A stretch of 64,000 bases of DNA from Sarcodiotheca gaudichaudii (taxonomy: Eukaryota > Rhodophyta > Florideophyceae > Gigartinales > Solieriaceae). Location of the stretch: contig JAUKVZ010000002.1 in NCBI GenBank assembly GCA_032355985.1, positions 372,001 through 436,000 on the forward strand, written 5' to 3'. The notes under the pieces were generated by a model. That model did no database searches. It had not been told where the DNA came from and saw only the letters and a program-made list of their open reading frames with translations. Below, in pieces: positions 35,957 to 45,087 of this stretch. Every line of letters begins with the position of its first letter. Position 1 is the stretch's first letter. The translations under genes were made by a program, and so were the position numbers.

Positions 35957-36567
35957 TCATGACACGTCCAGTGAGTGACATCGCGTTCACCCCGAGCGTC
36001 AAAGCTGTGCAGGAGCGGATGGGATCTCGCAAGGGATACGCCTCGATGGAGCAAGGCGCCGGATGGCGCAGCTCCGTCACCTCCGAGTTAGAAGCGTTCC
36101 TCGCGAAGCTCGACACCTTCTTTCTCGCGACCGTGAATGCCGATGGACAGCCATACATCCAGCATCGAGGCGGTCCACCGGGATTCCTCAAAGCGCTCAA
36201 CAAGAACACACTCGGATTCGCGGACTTCAGCGGCAACCGACAGTACATCACCGTTGGGAATCTGAGCGACAATCCGAAGGCGTTCATCTTCCTCATGGAA
36301 TTCGCCAACCGGCGTCGACTCAAGATCTGGGGACGCGCCGAGATCGTCGAATACGATGCCGATCTTCATGCGCAACTCCACGACACTGAATACGGCGACG
36401 AGCCGGAACGCATCATTCTGTTCCACATCGATGCGTGGGATGCCAACTGCCCGAAGCACATCAAACCTCGATTCACGCGGGAGGAGATCGGAGATTCACT
36501 CCATGCGCTTCGGGCGAAGATTGACAAGCTCGAAGCTCAAGTCCGAGACTGTCGGTGCGACCGCTAA
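35953..36567 (+). CDS. Pyridoxamine-5'-phosphate-oxidase-like (FMN split-barrel) protein
   Basis: 204 residues, starting in a 4-base overlap with the hydrolase gene, the last of the operon. Split-barrel motifs are 'LDTFFLATVNADGQPYIQHRGGPPGFL', 'GFADFSGNRQYITVGNLSDNPKAFIFLM' and 'RRLKIWGRAEIVEYD'. A C-terminal 'CPKHIKPRF' segment is typical of the PNPOx-like subfamily of general-stress flavoproteins. It probably binds FMN or F420 and carries out a redox step. The short coiled coil and two terminal cysteines ('VRDCRCDR') are unusual. Confidence 0.85.
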   Translation: MIMTRPVSDIAFTPSVKAVQERMGSRKGYASMEQGAGWRSSVTSELEAFLAKLDTFFLATVNADGQPYIQHRGGPPGFLKALNKNTLGFADFSGNRQYITVGNLSDNPKAFIFLMEFANRRRLKIWGRAEIVEYDADLHAQLHDTEYGDEPERIILFHIDAWDANCPKHIKPRFTREEIGDSLHALRAKIDKLEAQVRDCRCDR

Positions 36568-36658
36568 TCGCCCGCCAGCAGCGATGGCCGGAGCACTCAG
36601 AGTTGACGCCGCGACCCGCCCAACCAATCCCGAATCTCGCCTCCCCATCCCCGTCAAG

Positions 36659-36664
36659 TAGCAT
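36659..36664 (+). promoter_or_regulatory. -10-like box before the PP2C gene (leaderless)
   Basis: TAGCAT ends 8 bases before ATG 36673, with no SD between and no good -35 at 16-18 bases. It is listed because the same arrangement occurs at four other genes in the window. Confidence 0.3.
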
Positions 36665-36672
36665 GCCCCGCC

Positions 36673-38754
36673 ATGGACCCGGCTCCGCCCCCCCAACGAA
36701 CCACGACGATCCGGCGAAGCCTCGTCGTCAGCCTCATGCTCCTCGTCGGCCTCACCGGCGGCGGTGTCCTTGTCGTTTCATGGATCTCCGCCGAGCGAAC
36801 CGTCGACGATCTCGCAAAACTTCTCATCGAGCCAACAGCCAAACGCGTGGCGGCCGAGCTGGATCGCTTCTTCGGCGATGTGCGCTCCCACGTCCTTGTC
36901 GGAAAAGCATGGGCGGAGAGCGGCTCACTTGACGCCACGGATTCTGATTCACTCAATGAACTCTTCGTCCCCATTCTTGAGGAGTACCCGCAGGTCTCAT
37001 CAATGATGGTGGCGGACTCCAACGGCGTCGAATATCTCCTCCTCCGAGACGCCCTCGATCCGAACGTCTGGGTCAATCGCGTGGTGCGCGCAGACGAATG
37101 GGGCACGCGCGTCTTTCATCGTCGATGGAACAGCGCCACCGGCGAAATCGAAGAGAGCTTCGGGCAACTCGATTACGACCCGAGAAGACGCGTCTGGTAT
37201 CGGGAGGCGATGCTGACCGACAGCAGCAATCCGGTCTTCTGGACCGAACCGGTGATCTTCTTCATCACGAAGGATCCCGGCATCACCGCATCGACGCATC
37301 TTCATAATGAAGATTCATCAGCGCCGGATGAGCCCGAAACAGTCGTCGTCGCCTTCGATCTCCTGCTGCTCGATATCTCGCGCTTCACATCACAGCTCGA
37401 AGTCAGCAAGAATGGCCGAGCATTCGTGCTCGTCGAACGCGAGGGCGTTGACGGCATGAGCGTGGTCGGACTGCCCTACGACGAGCGATACCAGACCGAC
37501 GAGGCGCTGCGCGATGCGCTTATCTTCGTGCCCCCCGACTCGGCGACACCAGATGCGGACGCACGCCTGCCATCGATCCCCGATCTCGGCGCTCCCGCAC
37601 TCGAAGACGCCGTGCAAGCCTGGAATGAACAGGGGCGATCGGAGCGCCCGATCGAATACCGAAGCGACGGCCGCGACTGGCTCGTCGGATTCCAGCCATA
37701 CGAGGTCGGGCGCAACACATTCTGGATCGTTGTCGCGCTTCCGCAGCGCGATCTTCTGGGCAACGTCCGATCGCAGCGAGCCGCGCTGCTTATCGTCGTC
37801 GCCCTGATACTCGTCTTCGGAGTCAGCCGCGCATTTGTGCTCGCGCGACGCTTCGGCGCTCCCGTCGAGGCGCTGGTCGAAGAGACGGAGCGCATCAGCG
37901 CCGGCGATCTCGAGTCACAGGCGACGATCCGATCCAAAGTCAGAGAATACCTGCGGCTTGCCGAAGCCCAGGACAGCATGCGCGAAGCGCTCAAGGACAG
38001 AATGCGCCTTGAGAAGATCGAGCGCGATCTGGATATCGCTCGCGACATCCAGCGAAGTCTCCTTCCGGAGTCGACCCCAATACTCGAGGGCTACGAGATC
38101 GCGGGATGGAGCCTCCCGGCCGATCAAACCGGAGGCGACTTCTACGACTGGTTCGCACTTCCCGATGGCCGCCTTGTCTTCACGCTCGCGGATGTCACCG
38201 GCCACGGCATCGGCCCGGCGCTCATCGTCGGTGTGTATCGCGCATATCTCCGCGCTTCAGCGACATCTGACACGGGCCATCTGTCTGATGCGATGACCCA
38301 GATCAACGCCCTGCTCTACGAAGACATGCCCGAAGAGCGATTCATCACGGCCGTCATCGGTCAACTCGATGCGGGGCGAAACAAGCTGTCCATGCTCTCC
38401 GCCGGCCACGGCCCCCTGCTTTTCTACCACGCACAGACGGGGGAACTGAGCCAATGGAGCGCAGATGAACCGCCGCTTGGCGTCATCAACGACATCCCCT
38501 TCGGACCAGCAAGAGAAATCGATCTCCAGCCCGGCGACACACTGATCCTCGTCACCGACGGCTTCTTCGAATGGGCCAACCCTCAGGGAGAGCTCTTCGG
38601 CCTGGAGCGCCTGAACACGTTCGTGCGCGAACACCAGCACCTTGCCGCAGAGAAGCTCATCGACGCCCTGCAAGCCGAAGTCCGCCGCCACGCCGCAGGC
38701 GCAGAGCAGGACGACGACCTCACGGCGCTGATCATCCGCCGACGCCAGGAATGA
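36673..38754 (+). CDS. Membrane sensor phosphatase: Cache - HAMP - SpoIIE/PP2C
   Basis: 693 residues. TM1 at ~15-38, a large periplasmic Cache-type sensor (~40-365; 'VSSMMVADSNGVEYLLLRDA', 'YDPRRRVWYREAMLTDSSNPVFWTEP'), TM2 at ~370-392 ('AALLIVVALILVFGVSRAF'), a HAMP linker ('GAPVEALVEETERISAGDLESQ'), a short coiled coil, then an RsbU/SpoIIE-type PP2C phosphatase from ~465 ('DIARDIQRSLLPESTP', 'ADQTGGDFYDWFAL', 'LADVTGHGIGPALI', 'LSAGHGPLLFY', 'LVTDGFFEWANPQGE', 'QDDDLTALIIRR'). All metal-binding Asp positions appear intact. Such proteins dephosphorylate anti-sigma-factor antagonists in partner-switching cascades. No antagonist or kinase gene is adjacent. Confidence 0.92.
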   Translation: MDPAPPPQRTTTIRRSLVVSLMLLVGLTGGGVLVVSWISAERTVDDLAKLLIEPTAKRVAAELDRFFGDVRSHVLVGKAWAESGSLDATDSDSLNELFVPILEEYPQVSSMMVADSNGVEYLLLRDALDPNVWVNRVVRADEWGTRVFHRRWNSATGEIEESFGQLDYDPRRRVWYREAMLTDSSNPVFWTEPVIFFITKDPGITASTHLHNEDSSAPDEPETVVVAFDLLLLDISRFTSQLEVSKNGRAFVLVEREGVDGMSVVGLPYDERYQTDEALRDALIFVPPDSATPDADARLPSIPDLGAPALEDAVQAWNEQGRSERPIEYRSDGRDWLVGFQPYEVGRNTFWIVVALPQRDLLGNVRSQRAALLIVVALILVFGVSRAFVLARRFGAPVEALVEETERISAGDLESQATIRSKVREYLRLAEAQDSMREALKDRMRLEKIERDLDIARDIQRSLLPESTPILEGYEIAGWSLPADQTGGDFYDWFALPDGRLVFTLADVTGHGIGPALIVGVYRAYLRASATSDTGHLSDAMTQINALLYEDMPEERFITAVIGQLDAGRNKLSMLSAGHGPLLFYHAQTGELSQWSADEPPLGVINDIPFGPAREIDLQPGDTLILVTDGFFEWANPQGELFGLERLNTFVREHQHLAAEKLIDALQAEVRRHAAGAEQDDDLTALIIRRRQE

Positions 38755-38860
38755 TCATCCCCGAATAGCGGATCGTCTGACGATTGATGGATACGCTGAG
38801 TTGAACACGACCTGACGTGAATGCATCAAACGATTCACTTCGGGATGAACCACGCACGCT

Positions 38861-39868
38861 TCAATCAACATCGTCCCCGGGACGCCCCATGCCGGGACGC
38901 CGCATACCTGGATGTCGCATGCCGGGAGGACCATCTCCCGGAGGCCTTCGCACAACACTCGGATCAGGCGTGCCAACCCACGTGCGCGGAATGGATGGAT
39001 ACGCATCCGTGATGACGTAGTAGTAAGTGCCTTCCGGAAAATCCGGCGTCACACCGAACCGACCGTTTGACGCATCAAGCTCGCCAAGGCCCTCGACGTA
39101 TTCGTAGTCGGCCGCAAACGTGCCGTCATACACATCACCGGGACCATCGGGTGGTTCGGGACGAGTTCCCTGCTTCAAGCGATAACTGGACGTAAGCGCC
39201 ACGATCGCAGAGTGCGGATCATTCGCATCTTCATAACCAAACGGCGCGTAGATCGGGAAGCCATCAAACGCCCAGCCGATTTGGATCATCCGATCCGCAT
39301 GACCATCGTGAATGTGCTCACCACCGAGCGCTTCGACCAGCGCCGTCGGCACGCCGTGATAGTGATACTTGCCCGTCGGCTGGACATGACCATGGTTGAA
39401 ATCGACGCCGAATCGCCCCTGGTTGTTTGAACTGCCTGCATCGTAGTTCCATGCAGAATGCCCCCGCCTGCCGTCAGGCGTCCAGAACTCACCGGTGCCC
39501 GAATCAAAGATGACGCCGTTAAGCGCGATCCCGAACTCCGGCGCCGAAGGCGTCACATGATCTGCACGCTGTGGATGCAGCGGAACGCGGACTTCCCGAT
39601 CCAGGCTGCGAAGCGCATTCGGGTTGTTCGCATTCGGAAACTCACCAATCGGATGATCAGGGAGACAGTTCGACCTGATCACTCGCAAGTCGCCCTCCAT
39701 CGTGACGGACACAGATGGATTGGGAAGGTCGACCACTTCCATTGGCGCATGATGCGGCGGCCGCTCACGCCGATCACTCGAGTGATCCTCAGCAGAATGA
39801 TCGCCATGAGCGAAACAAGTGGCCGCCGCGAAAGTAGCGCCGAGAAACGCTGGAATTGACATCTTCAT
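38861..39868 (-). CDS. Secreted YHYH-domain protein
   Basis: 335 residues from ATG 39868 (GAGGA 9 bases upstream; ATG 39883 is an alternative). Signal peptide 'MSIPAFLGATFAAATCFA' is followed by a His-rich region ('HGDHSAEDHSSDRRERPPHHAP'). The YHYH signature is 'PTGKYHYHGVPTALVEALGG' and the family continuation 'QIGWAFDGFPIYAPFGYEDAND', 'YYYVITDAYPSIPRTWVGTPD'. The last ~30 residues are a low-complexity Met/Arg/Pro/Gly repeat (x-R-x-P-G-M). The domain's function is unknown. His and Met richness suggests metal binding; this is inference. Confidence 0.88.
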   Translation of the reverse strand: MKMSIPAFLGATFAAATCFAHGDHSAEDHSSDRRERPPHHAPMEVVDLPNPSVSVTMEGDLRVIRSNCLPDHPIGEFPNANNPNALRSLDREVRVPLHPQRADHVTPSAPEFGIALNGVIFDSGTGEFWTPDGRRGHSAWNYDAGSSNNQGRFGVDFNHGHVQPTGKYHYHGVPTALVEALGGEHIHDGHADRMIQIGWAFDGFPIYAPFGYEDANDPHSAIVALTSSYRLKQGTRPEPPDGPGDVYDGTFAADYEYVEGLGELDASNGRFGVTPDFPEGTYYYVITDAYPSIPRTWVGTPDPSVVRRPPGDGPPGMRHPGMRRPGMGRPGDDVD

Positions 39869-39965
39869 TGCAAGAATCCTCATACCGAGAGGGTGCGATC
39901 AACCGGCCGGCGCACCGGCAAAGTAAGCGTCAGACAGTTTCAAACCAGCCCATGCCAAACACGAA

Positions 39966-41840
39966 TCAGCAGGGCCCCCATGAAGCGAGCACCTCAGCCA
40001 GATCGTTGGCGTCAACACTTCCATCACCATTGATGTCCGCGCTGCAACCATTGCACGCGCCCCAGGTCGCAAGCACAGCGGCCAGATCGCTGGCGTCAAC
40101 GGCGCCATCGCCATTGACATCCGCTGCGCACGATGGAGCCACATTGACCATGAACACATCATTCGCCAGCTCCGATCCGATGTCGGTGTTCATCCGAATG
40201 ATGTCCGCAAGCCTCGTCCGACAAACATCCCTGACCAGCTCACGCGGCAGGTACGACTCGTACCAGAACCGATCGCCATCGCGCAGGCGAATGAACTGAT
40301 CACGAAGCACGCGGAACAGCGTCTCACCGACAAATGCGCCGGGACGGTGCGGCTCGGCGAGCAGCCCAACCCACGGATCGATGTCATTGACATTGCTGTA
40401 CGCCGAGGCCAGCCGCTGCCAGATCACCGGATCCGGATTGACATCCTGGAAACTCGACGCCGCGGGGCGACCGAATGCGACGCGAATCGCGTTGTAGCTG
40501 GGCAGGCCATGATCCCGCCCGCGCTGAATGTTGAGTGAAGGCAGGTCGAATCCTCCAGCGCCGGGAGGGCCGAAGAGAAAGTTGCGCACATCATCGATCA
40601 CATACGAATCAATGTTCTGCGCATGTTGAGAAGCGAGCCCCCGCAGCAGCGGATCAATGCCGTGATCAATGACTTCCTGTGGCGCAAAGAACGCCGCGGC
40701 CAGATCCAGGTTCCCGGCGTCAATCACGTTGCCGGAAGCGTCCAGACGAAGAATCTGTGTCGAGAGCATCGTGTGACCGACGCGATAGGCGGCGTTGGCG
40801 AACGTGTTGGCGATCGAAGCATTGACTTCGGGCCTGTAACCGCGATACGGCGGGATCGCATCCCGACCAAGCAGTTTTGGAAGAAACTCGTTGTACGTGA
40901 TCGCCTGCATCTCGGCGGCGACGAAAGCCCGAGCGTGCTCGTAGATCTCATCCCCTGTGAATTCCGGACGGTCGATTGCGATCTGCTCGGCAAGCCGATT
41001 GTGCTCGCGCACGAAGAGCGTGTGCATTGCAGTCAGTCCAACCTGCTCATTCGCGCGAATGTCCCCGCCCAGGAAAAGCGTGGGATCGTCAGCGGATGGC
41101 GCATTGGCGAATCCGTTGACATTGAATGGCAGCAGATCCCCGGCGCTCGTTTTCAGCTTGCCTGTTCCATCATTGGCCCTCAACTCGTGCGCCCGCTCGT
41201 CCTCGGATCCATACACATTCGAAGCGTCGATGTAAGCGGTGATGAAGTTGAACTGCTCGCGAACGCCATCGACGAATGTCCAGGCCGAACGATCAAGCGG
41301 AATGATCACGCCTCCCGTGCTGAACGGATCGAACCACGGATCTCCGATGGGCACGGAGATGTCGAACGGCTCGCCCGGATCCGTGATCGGGGTCTCATCG
41401 ATATCGTGATCGAGAAACTGACCCCACTGCCACATGAAATCGGATAGCCCGAGCGTGTTCGGAATGTCTGCGCCGTCTTGTGCCGCCACGAGATTGCTGA
41501 TGAGCCGCGCACTCGGACGACTCGCGCCCGAAGGAGCGCCGACCTCGTCAGCGTAGTCGGCAGGAATGATGCGCAGAAACTCTGTCTCCGCGGCGCCCCA
41601 CTCGGGATGCATCGTGTTGTTTCCCACGCCGTCGATCGTGCGAAAGTCCTGAGGAAAGACGGCGCGATCTCCCTGCTGCGGCGGCGGCGTCGCTCGCGCT
41701 CGCTTCGAGTCCATGGCTCGATGAAACGGGGAGCGATTGTCAACCCGTACGGACTCAATCTCCTGAGCCGCCGCCCCCGAAAATGAAAGACTCAGTGCAA
41801 GGCCGGCGCCGAGGAAGGCCGTGTGGGTCTGATTCGTCAT
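39966..41840 (-). CDS. Secreted animal-type heme peroxidase with C-terminal Asp/Gly repeats
   Basis: Start ATG 41840 has AAAGGAG 7 bases upstream; 624 residues with a signal peptide ending A-A-A. Animal heme-peroxidase family marks: distal region 'LSDFMWQWGQFLDHDI' (heme-linked Asp and catalytic His), 'FNFITAYIDASNVYGSEDERAHELR', 'GLTAMHTLFVREHNRLAEQI', proximal His in 'FANAAYRVGHTMLSTQ', and 'NIQRGRDHGLPSYNAIR'. The last ~55 residues are two repeats ending in W-G-x-C ('DVNGDGAVDASDLAAVLATWG', 'DINGDGSVDANDLAEVLASWG'). It should use H2O2 to oxidise halides or phenols outside the cell. It diverges from the ECF sigma operon. Confidence 0.93.
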   Translation of the reverse strand: MTNQTHTAFLGAGLALSLSFSGAAAQEIESVRVDNRSPFHRAMDSKRARATPPPQQGDRAVFPQDFRTIDGVGNNTMHPEWGAAETEFLRIIPADYADEVGAPSGASRPSARLISNLVAAQDGADIPNTLGLSDFMWQWGQFLDHDIDETPITDPGEPFDISVPIGDPWFDPFSTGGVIIPLDRSAWTFVDGVREQFNFITAYIDASNVYGSEDERAHELRANDGTGKLKTSAGDLLPFNVNGFANAPSADDPTLFLGGDIRANEQVGLTAMHTLFVREHNRLAEQIAIDRPEFTGDEIYEHARAFVAAEMQAITYNEFLPKLLGRDAIPPYRGYRPEVNASIANTFANAAYRVGHTMLSTQILRLDASGNVIDAGNLDLAAAFFAPQEVIDHGIDPLLRGLASQHAQNIDSYVIDDVRNFLFGPPGAGGFDLPSLNIQRGRDHGLPSYNAIRVAFGRPAASSFQDVNPDPVIWQRLASAYSNVNDIDPWVGLLAEPHRPGAFVGETLFRVLRDQFIRLRDGDRFWYESYLPRELVRDVCRTRLADIIRMNTDIGSELANDVFMVNVAPSCAADVNGDGAVDASDLAAVLATWGACNGCSADINGDGSVDANDLAEVLASWGPC

Positions 41841-42060
41841 TGTGCACTCCTTTGAAGAAGGTGAGGAATCCAGTCCCTCCGACAAGGAGTTGTCGACGAT
41901 GCCGCCTGATGGGACATCGCATCGTGTTTTATTGACGAAATTGCCTGATAATGGATCGAAGGCTGAGAATCGATGTCACGCGGGTCTTCATCAACGACAA
42001 CAGACCTGCAGCGACTCCGCCTCCGGAGCGCAATGCAGATCGACAAAGGGGTAATCGGTA

Positions 42061-42600
42061 GTGTTCCGATCACGCGCCCGCGAAGGGCAGGACATCTTCG
42101 AGATTCTCGTGCGCGAAAACGCGGACATGCTCACCGCGTATCTGCGCAGCTCCCTCGATAATACGGCTGACATAGATGATTTGTTCCAGGAAACTATGGT
42201 CATTGCCTGGCGCCGCTTGGACGACTACGACCGAGCCAGACCCTTCGGCCCGTGGCTTCGCGGCATCGCCAGAAACCTCATCCTGGCGCACTACCGCAAA
42301 CGATCATCCGCGCCGAAATGGTGCACGCCCGAAGTCCTTGATGCGCTCGATCAACGATTCGAACGCTTGACCTCCGGCGCCGGGGACACATTTCGCGATC
42401 GCATCGAGTCATTGCTCAACTGCGTCAAACAACTCTCCGATCGTCTTCGCCAGGCCATCGAACTCGCGTACGCCCAGGACATGTCCTATCGAGACATCGC
42501 CCTCGCCATCAACGAACAGGAAGATGCAGTTCGAAAGCGGGCGCAACGCGCACGAAGCCAGCTGTATGACTGTCTCCAGAACGCGGGTGCGCAGCGATGA
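42061..42600 (+). CDS. ECF-type RNA polymerase sigma factor
   Basis: 179 residues from GTG 42061 with AAAGGGG about 8-9 bases upstream. Region 2 is 'VRENADMLTAYLRSSLDNTADIDDLFQETMVIAWRRLDDYDRARPFGPWLRGIARNLILAHYRK' and region 4 'LSDRLRQAIELAYAQDMSYRDIALAINEQEDAVRKRAQRARSQLYDCL'. The QET (rather than QDT) and 'RPFGPWLRGIARN' resemble planctomycete/verrucomicrobial ECF groups. Its stop overlaps the start of the next gene (ATGA), which encodes a membrane protein likely to be its anti-sigma factor. Confidence 0.92.
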   Translation: MFRSRAREGQDIFEILVRENADMLTAYLRSSLDNTADIDDLFQETMVIAWRRLDDYDRARPFGPWLRGIARNLILAHYRKRSSAPKWCTPEVLDALDQRFERLTSGAGDTFRDRIESLLNCVKQLSDRLRQAIELAYAQDMSYRDIALAINEQEDAVRKRAQRARSQLYDCLQNAGAQR

Positions 42601-43640
42601 ATACAAACGATCATTCCGAATCATCCCCGGGCGAAGAGCGACCTCAGGATCACGAATCAGTCGCCGACGATCGACTCATTCATGGCATGCTCGAATGCCT
42701 GCATGAGGATGTGGAGAACAAACGAGAAGATCGCATCGACTCAGTCCTCAACGAAATCGGACACACCCCGCGAGCGTATCGAGCGAATCAGCGCCGTCGA
42801 ATCCTCATGCCGCTCATCCCGCTCGCCTCAGCAGCCGTGCTGACCTTCGCCGCACTGGCGATCTACATGCTCTCGCCACAACCAACTGCGCATGCGATGG
42901 TCACCCGAGCCATCCGCGCGACACAACTCGCCCCGCAACTTCGATACAACATCACAATCACCGACCCGGCGATGCACGCCGGCGAAAAGCGACTGGTCGG
43001 CGCCATCGACATGCGCGGCGAATTCCTCCTCGTGCAAATTGAAACGCCCCAGGGGCACGACTTCATGATGGGACGGGACGATCAGGGCGAATGGTCGCTC
43101 AGGCTCGATGGCAGCGTCGAGCGATTCGATCCAAGAGCCGCGGCGCCAAGATGGATCGATTTCGGCGAGAGAACCATTCTCGTCGGAGGCCTTGATGCGC
43201 TGCTGGAAGAGCTCGACGACGGCGACTTCACCATCAAACAAATGGACAGCGGCGAAGCGATATCCCCAGGCCAATACGTGACGCAGCTCATCGCCACGCG
43301 CCGCAAAGACGCCGCCAGACCCGGCCCGGATCGCATCGAAGTCTGGATCAATGACGACACATCGCTCGTCGAGAAACTCGATCTGCACTGGAATCAATCC
43401 TCCCGCCAGCAACGACGCCACGAAGCGCCGCCTCCCCGCGACGAAGTCACTGATCAGCAGGATCGACAGTCACCCCCGCCAAAAGGCCACCGACGGCGAC
43501 ATCGCGACCATCCAATGGTGCTTCGCGACCGACCGCAGTTCGGCGGCAATCAACATCCGCCCCCACCAGCACTCATCGCCTTCCAGCGCGTCCCCGCAAG
43601 CGATCTCCCCGACGAGGGATTCGCACCGCCGACGCCCTGA
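42597..43640 (+). CDS. Membrane-anchored protein, putative anti-sigma partner of the ECF factor
   Basis: 347 residues, translationally coupled to the sigma gene. An acidic cytoplasmic N-terminus (~1-68) is followed by one TM helix ('LMPLIPLASAAVLTFAALAIYML', ~70-92) and an exported domain of ~160 residues that resembles LolA-like/DUF2092-type outer-membrane lipoprotein-sorting folds ('LRYNITITDPAMHAGEKRLVGAIDMRGEFLLVQIETPQ', 'RIEVWINDDTSLVEKLDLHW'). The last ~80 residues are Arg/His/Pro/Gln-rich and disordered. There is no ZAS zinc motif, so the anti-sigma role rests on position and topology only. Confidence 0.65.
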   Translation: MNTNDHSESSPGEERPQDHESVADDRLIHGMLECLHEDVENKREDRIDSVLNEIGHTPRAYRANQRRRILMPLIPLASAAVLTFAALAIYMLSPQPTAHAMVTRAIRATQLAPQLRYNITITDPAMHAGEKRLVGAIDMRGEFLLVQIETPQGHDFMMGRDDQGEWSLRLDGSVERFDPRAAAPRWIDFGERTILVGGLDALLEELDDGDFTIKQMDSGEAISPGQYVTQLIATRRKDAARPGPDRIEVWINDDTSLVEKLDLHWNQSSRQQRRHEAPPPRDEVTDQQDRQSPPPKGHRRRHRDHPMVLRDRPQFGGNQHPPPPALIAFQRVPASDLPDEGFAPPTP

Positions 43641-43660
43641 GCCGCCCAAGGCCACCGGGC

Positions 43661-43688
43661 TTGACACCCCACCCGCCCAGACTAATAC
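43661..43688 (+). promoter_or_regulatory. acr3: Sigma70-type promoter of the Acr3 gene
   Basis: A consensus TTGACA (43661-43666), 16-base spacer and TAATAC (43683-43688), placing the transcript start about 57 bases before ATG 43752. No ArsR-type operator palindrome was evident over the promoter. Confidence 0.7.
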
Positions 43689-43751
43689 TTGCATCGTGGC
43701 GTCACCAATCCACCATGATCTGCCCACGACGACCACTGGAGCCCACACTCG

Positions 43752-44873
43752 ATGACCCAGGCCGCAATCACACCCGACTCAGAATCAAACGCGGCCCCGT
43801 GCATGTCCTCACGACCGAAGCGGCTCGGCTTCCTCGATCGATTCCTGACGCTCTGGATCTTCCTCGCCATGGCCATCGGCGTGCTCATCGGGCGATTCGT
43901 GCCCGGCGTCAGCGAAGCGCTCGATAGCGTCTCCGTCGGCACAACCAACATCCCGATCGCCATTGGCCTCATCCTGATGATGTATCCGCCGCTGGCGAAG
44001 GTGCGCTACGAAAAGCTTCCAGAGGTCTTCCGCGACTGGAAGGTGCTCGTGCTCTCGCTGGTGCAGAACTGGATCGTCGGCCCCGTGCTGATGTTCGCCC
44101 TTGCCATCCTCTTCCTTCAGGATCATCCCGAGTACATGATCGGGCTGATCATGGTCGGCCTCGCCCGCTGCATCGCGATGGTGCTCGTATGGAACGACCT
44201 GGCCCGCGGCAGCAGTGATTACGCCGCCGGACTCGTCGCATTCAACAGCATCTTTCAGGTGCTCTTCTTCGGCCTGTACGCGTGGGTGTTCATCACCTGG
44301 CTGCCGCCGCTGCTGGGCATGGAAGGCGCCGTGGTCGACATCTCCATCAGCCAGGTGTTCCAAAGCGTGATGATCTATCTCGGCATCCCTTTCTTCGCGG
44401 GCATGCTCACACGCTTCATCCTCAGACCGATCAAGGGAGACGCCTGGTATTCGCAGAAGTTCATCCCCACGATCGCGCCTGTCACACTCATCGCACTGCT
44501 CTTTACGATCCTCGTCATGTTCAGCCTCAAGGGCGATCGGATCATCGCCCTTCCACTCGACATCCTGCGCATCGCCATCCCGCTGACGATCTACTTCGTC
44601 GTCATGTTCCTCGTCAGCTTCCTCATGGCCAAAAAGGTCGGCGCCGACTACGAACGTGCGGCCACGCTCGCCTTCACCGCCTCAGGCAACAACTTCGAAC
44701 TCGCCATCGCCGTCGCCATCGCCGTCTTCGGCATCGGCTCCGGCGTCGCCTTCGCGACCGTCGTCGGCCCGCTCGTCGAAGTGCCCGTGCTCATCGGCCT
44801 CGTGAGCGTGTCGCTCCGGCTTGGCAGAAAGCTCTACGGCATCGGCGACGCCGACAGCGACGGACCGCAGTAG
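43752..44873 (+). CDS. acr3: Acr3-type arsenite efflux permease
   Basis: 373 residues, ten predicted transmembrane helices. Family features: '[26 protein letters not shown]', '[26 protein letters not shown]', the conserved Cys140 in '[19 protein letters not shown]', and '[22 protein letters not shown]'. It exports arsenite (and possibly antimonite) using the proton gradient. ArsC, ArsR and ArsM genes are absent from its surroundings, so it stands alone behind its own strong promoter. The first ~25 residues are hydrophilic; ATG 43803 is a possible alternative start. Confidence 0.93.
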   Translation: MTQAAITPDSESNAAPCMSSRPKRLGFLDRFLTLWIFLAMAIGVLIGRFVPGVSEALDSVSVGTTNIPIAIGLILMMYPPLAKVRYEKLPEVFRDWKVLVLSLVQNWIVGPVLMFALAILFLQDHPEYMIGLIMVGLARCIAMVLVWNDLARGSSDYAAGLVAFNSIFQVLFFGLYAWVFITWLPPLLGMEGAVVDISISQVFQSVMIYLGIPFFAGMLTRFILRPIKGDAWYSQKFIPTIAPVTLIALLFTILVMFSLKGDRIIALPLDILRIAIPLTIYFVVMFLVSFLMAKKVGADYERAATLAFTASGNNFELAIAVAIAVFGIGSGVAFATVVGPLVEVPVLIGLVSVSLRLGRKLYGIGDADSDGPQ

Positions 44874-44955
44874 CTCCGGCCTCCGAGGCAGCCTTAGCGC
44901 TGTCTTAACACGGCTTTTTGTCGCAGGATTCGCCCTTCGGCAGCCAGATTCAGGC

Positions 44956-44983
44956 TTGGATTTCGCCCGATCAGGAGTAGCAT
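44956..44983 (+). promoter_or_regulatory. Possible promoter of the PEP-CTERM gene
   Basis: TTGGAT, 16-base spacer, TAGCAT. This would give a leader of about 95 bases before ATG 45088. The match to consensus is moderate. Confidence 0.3.
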
Positions 44984-45087
44984 GGCTGCTCGTCACCACC
45001 GGCGTCGCCGGGCGGGGATTTTCAGTATGTATGTCGGTTTGGTGAGTTGGCCCCGATGGCCAGCCCGTATCGATAGGAGAGCAGAGG

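Noticed and set aside
39783-39868. His/Asp-rich start of the YHYH protein as a CRISPR-like or tandem repeat
   Set aside because: The repetition is in amino-acid composition only; no regular DNA repeat with spacers exists there or elsewhere in the window.
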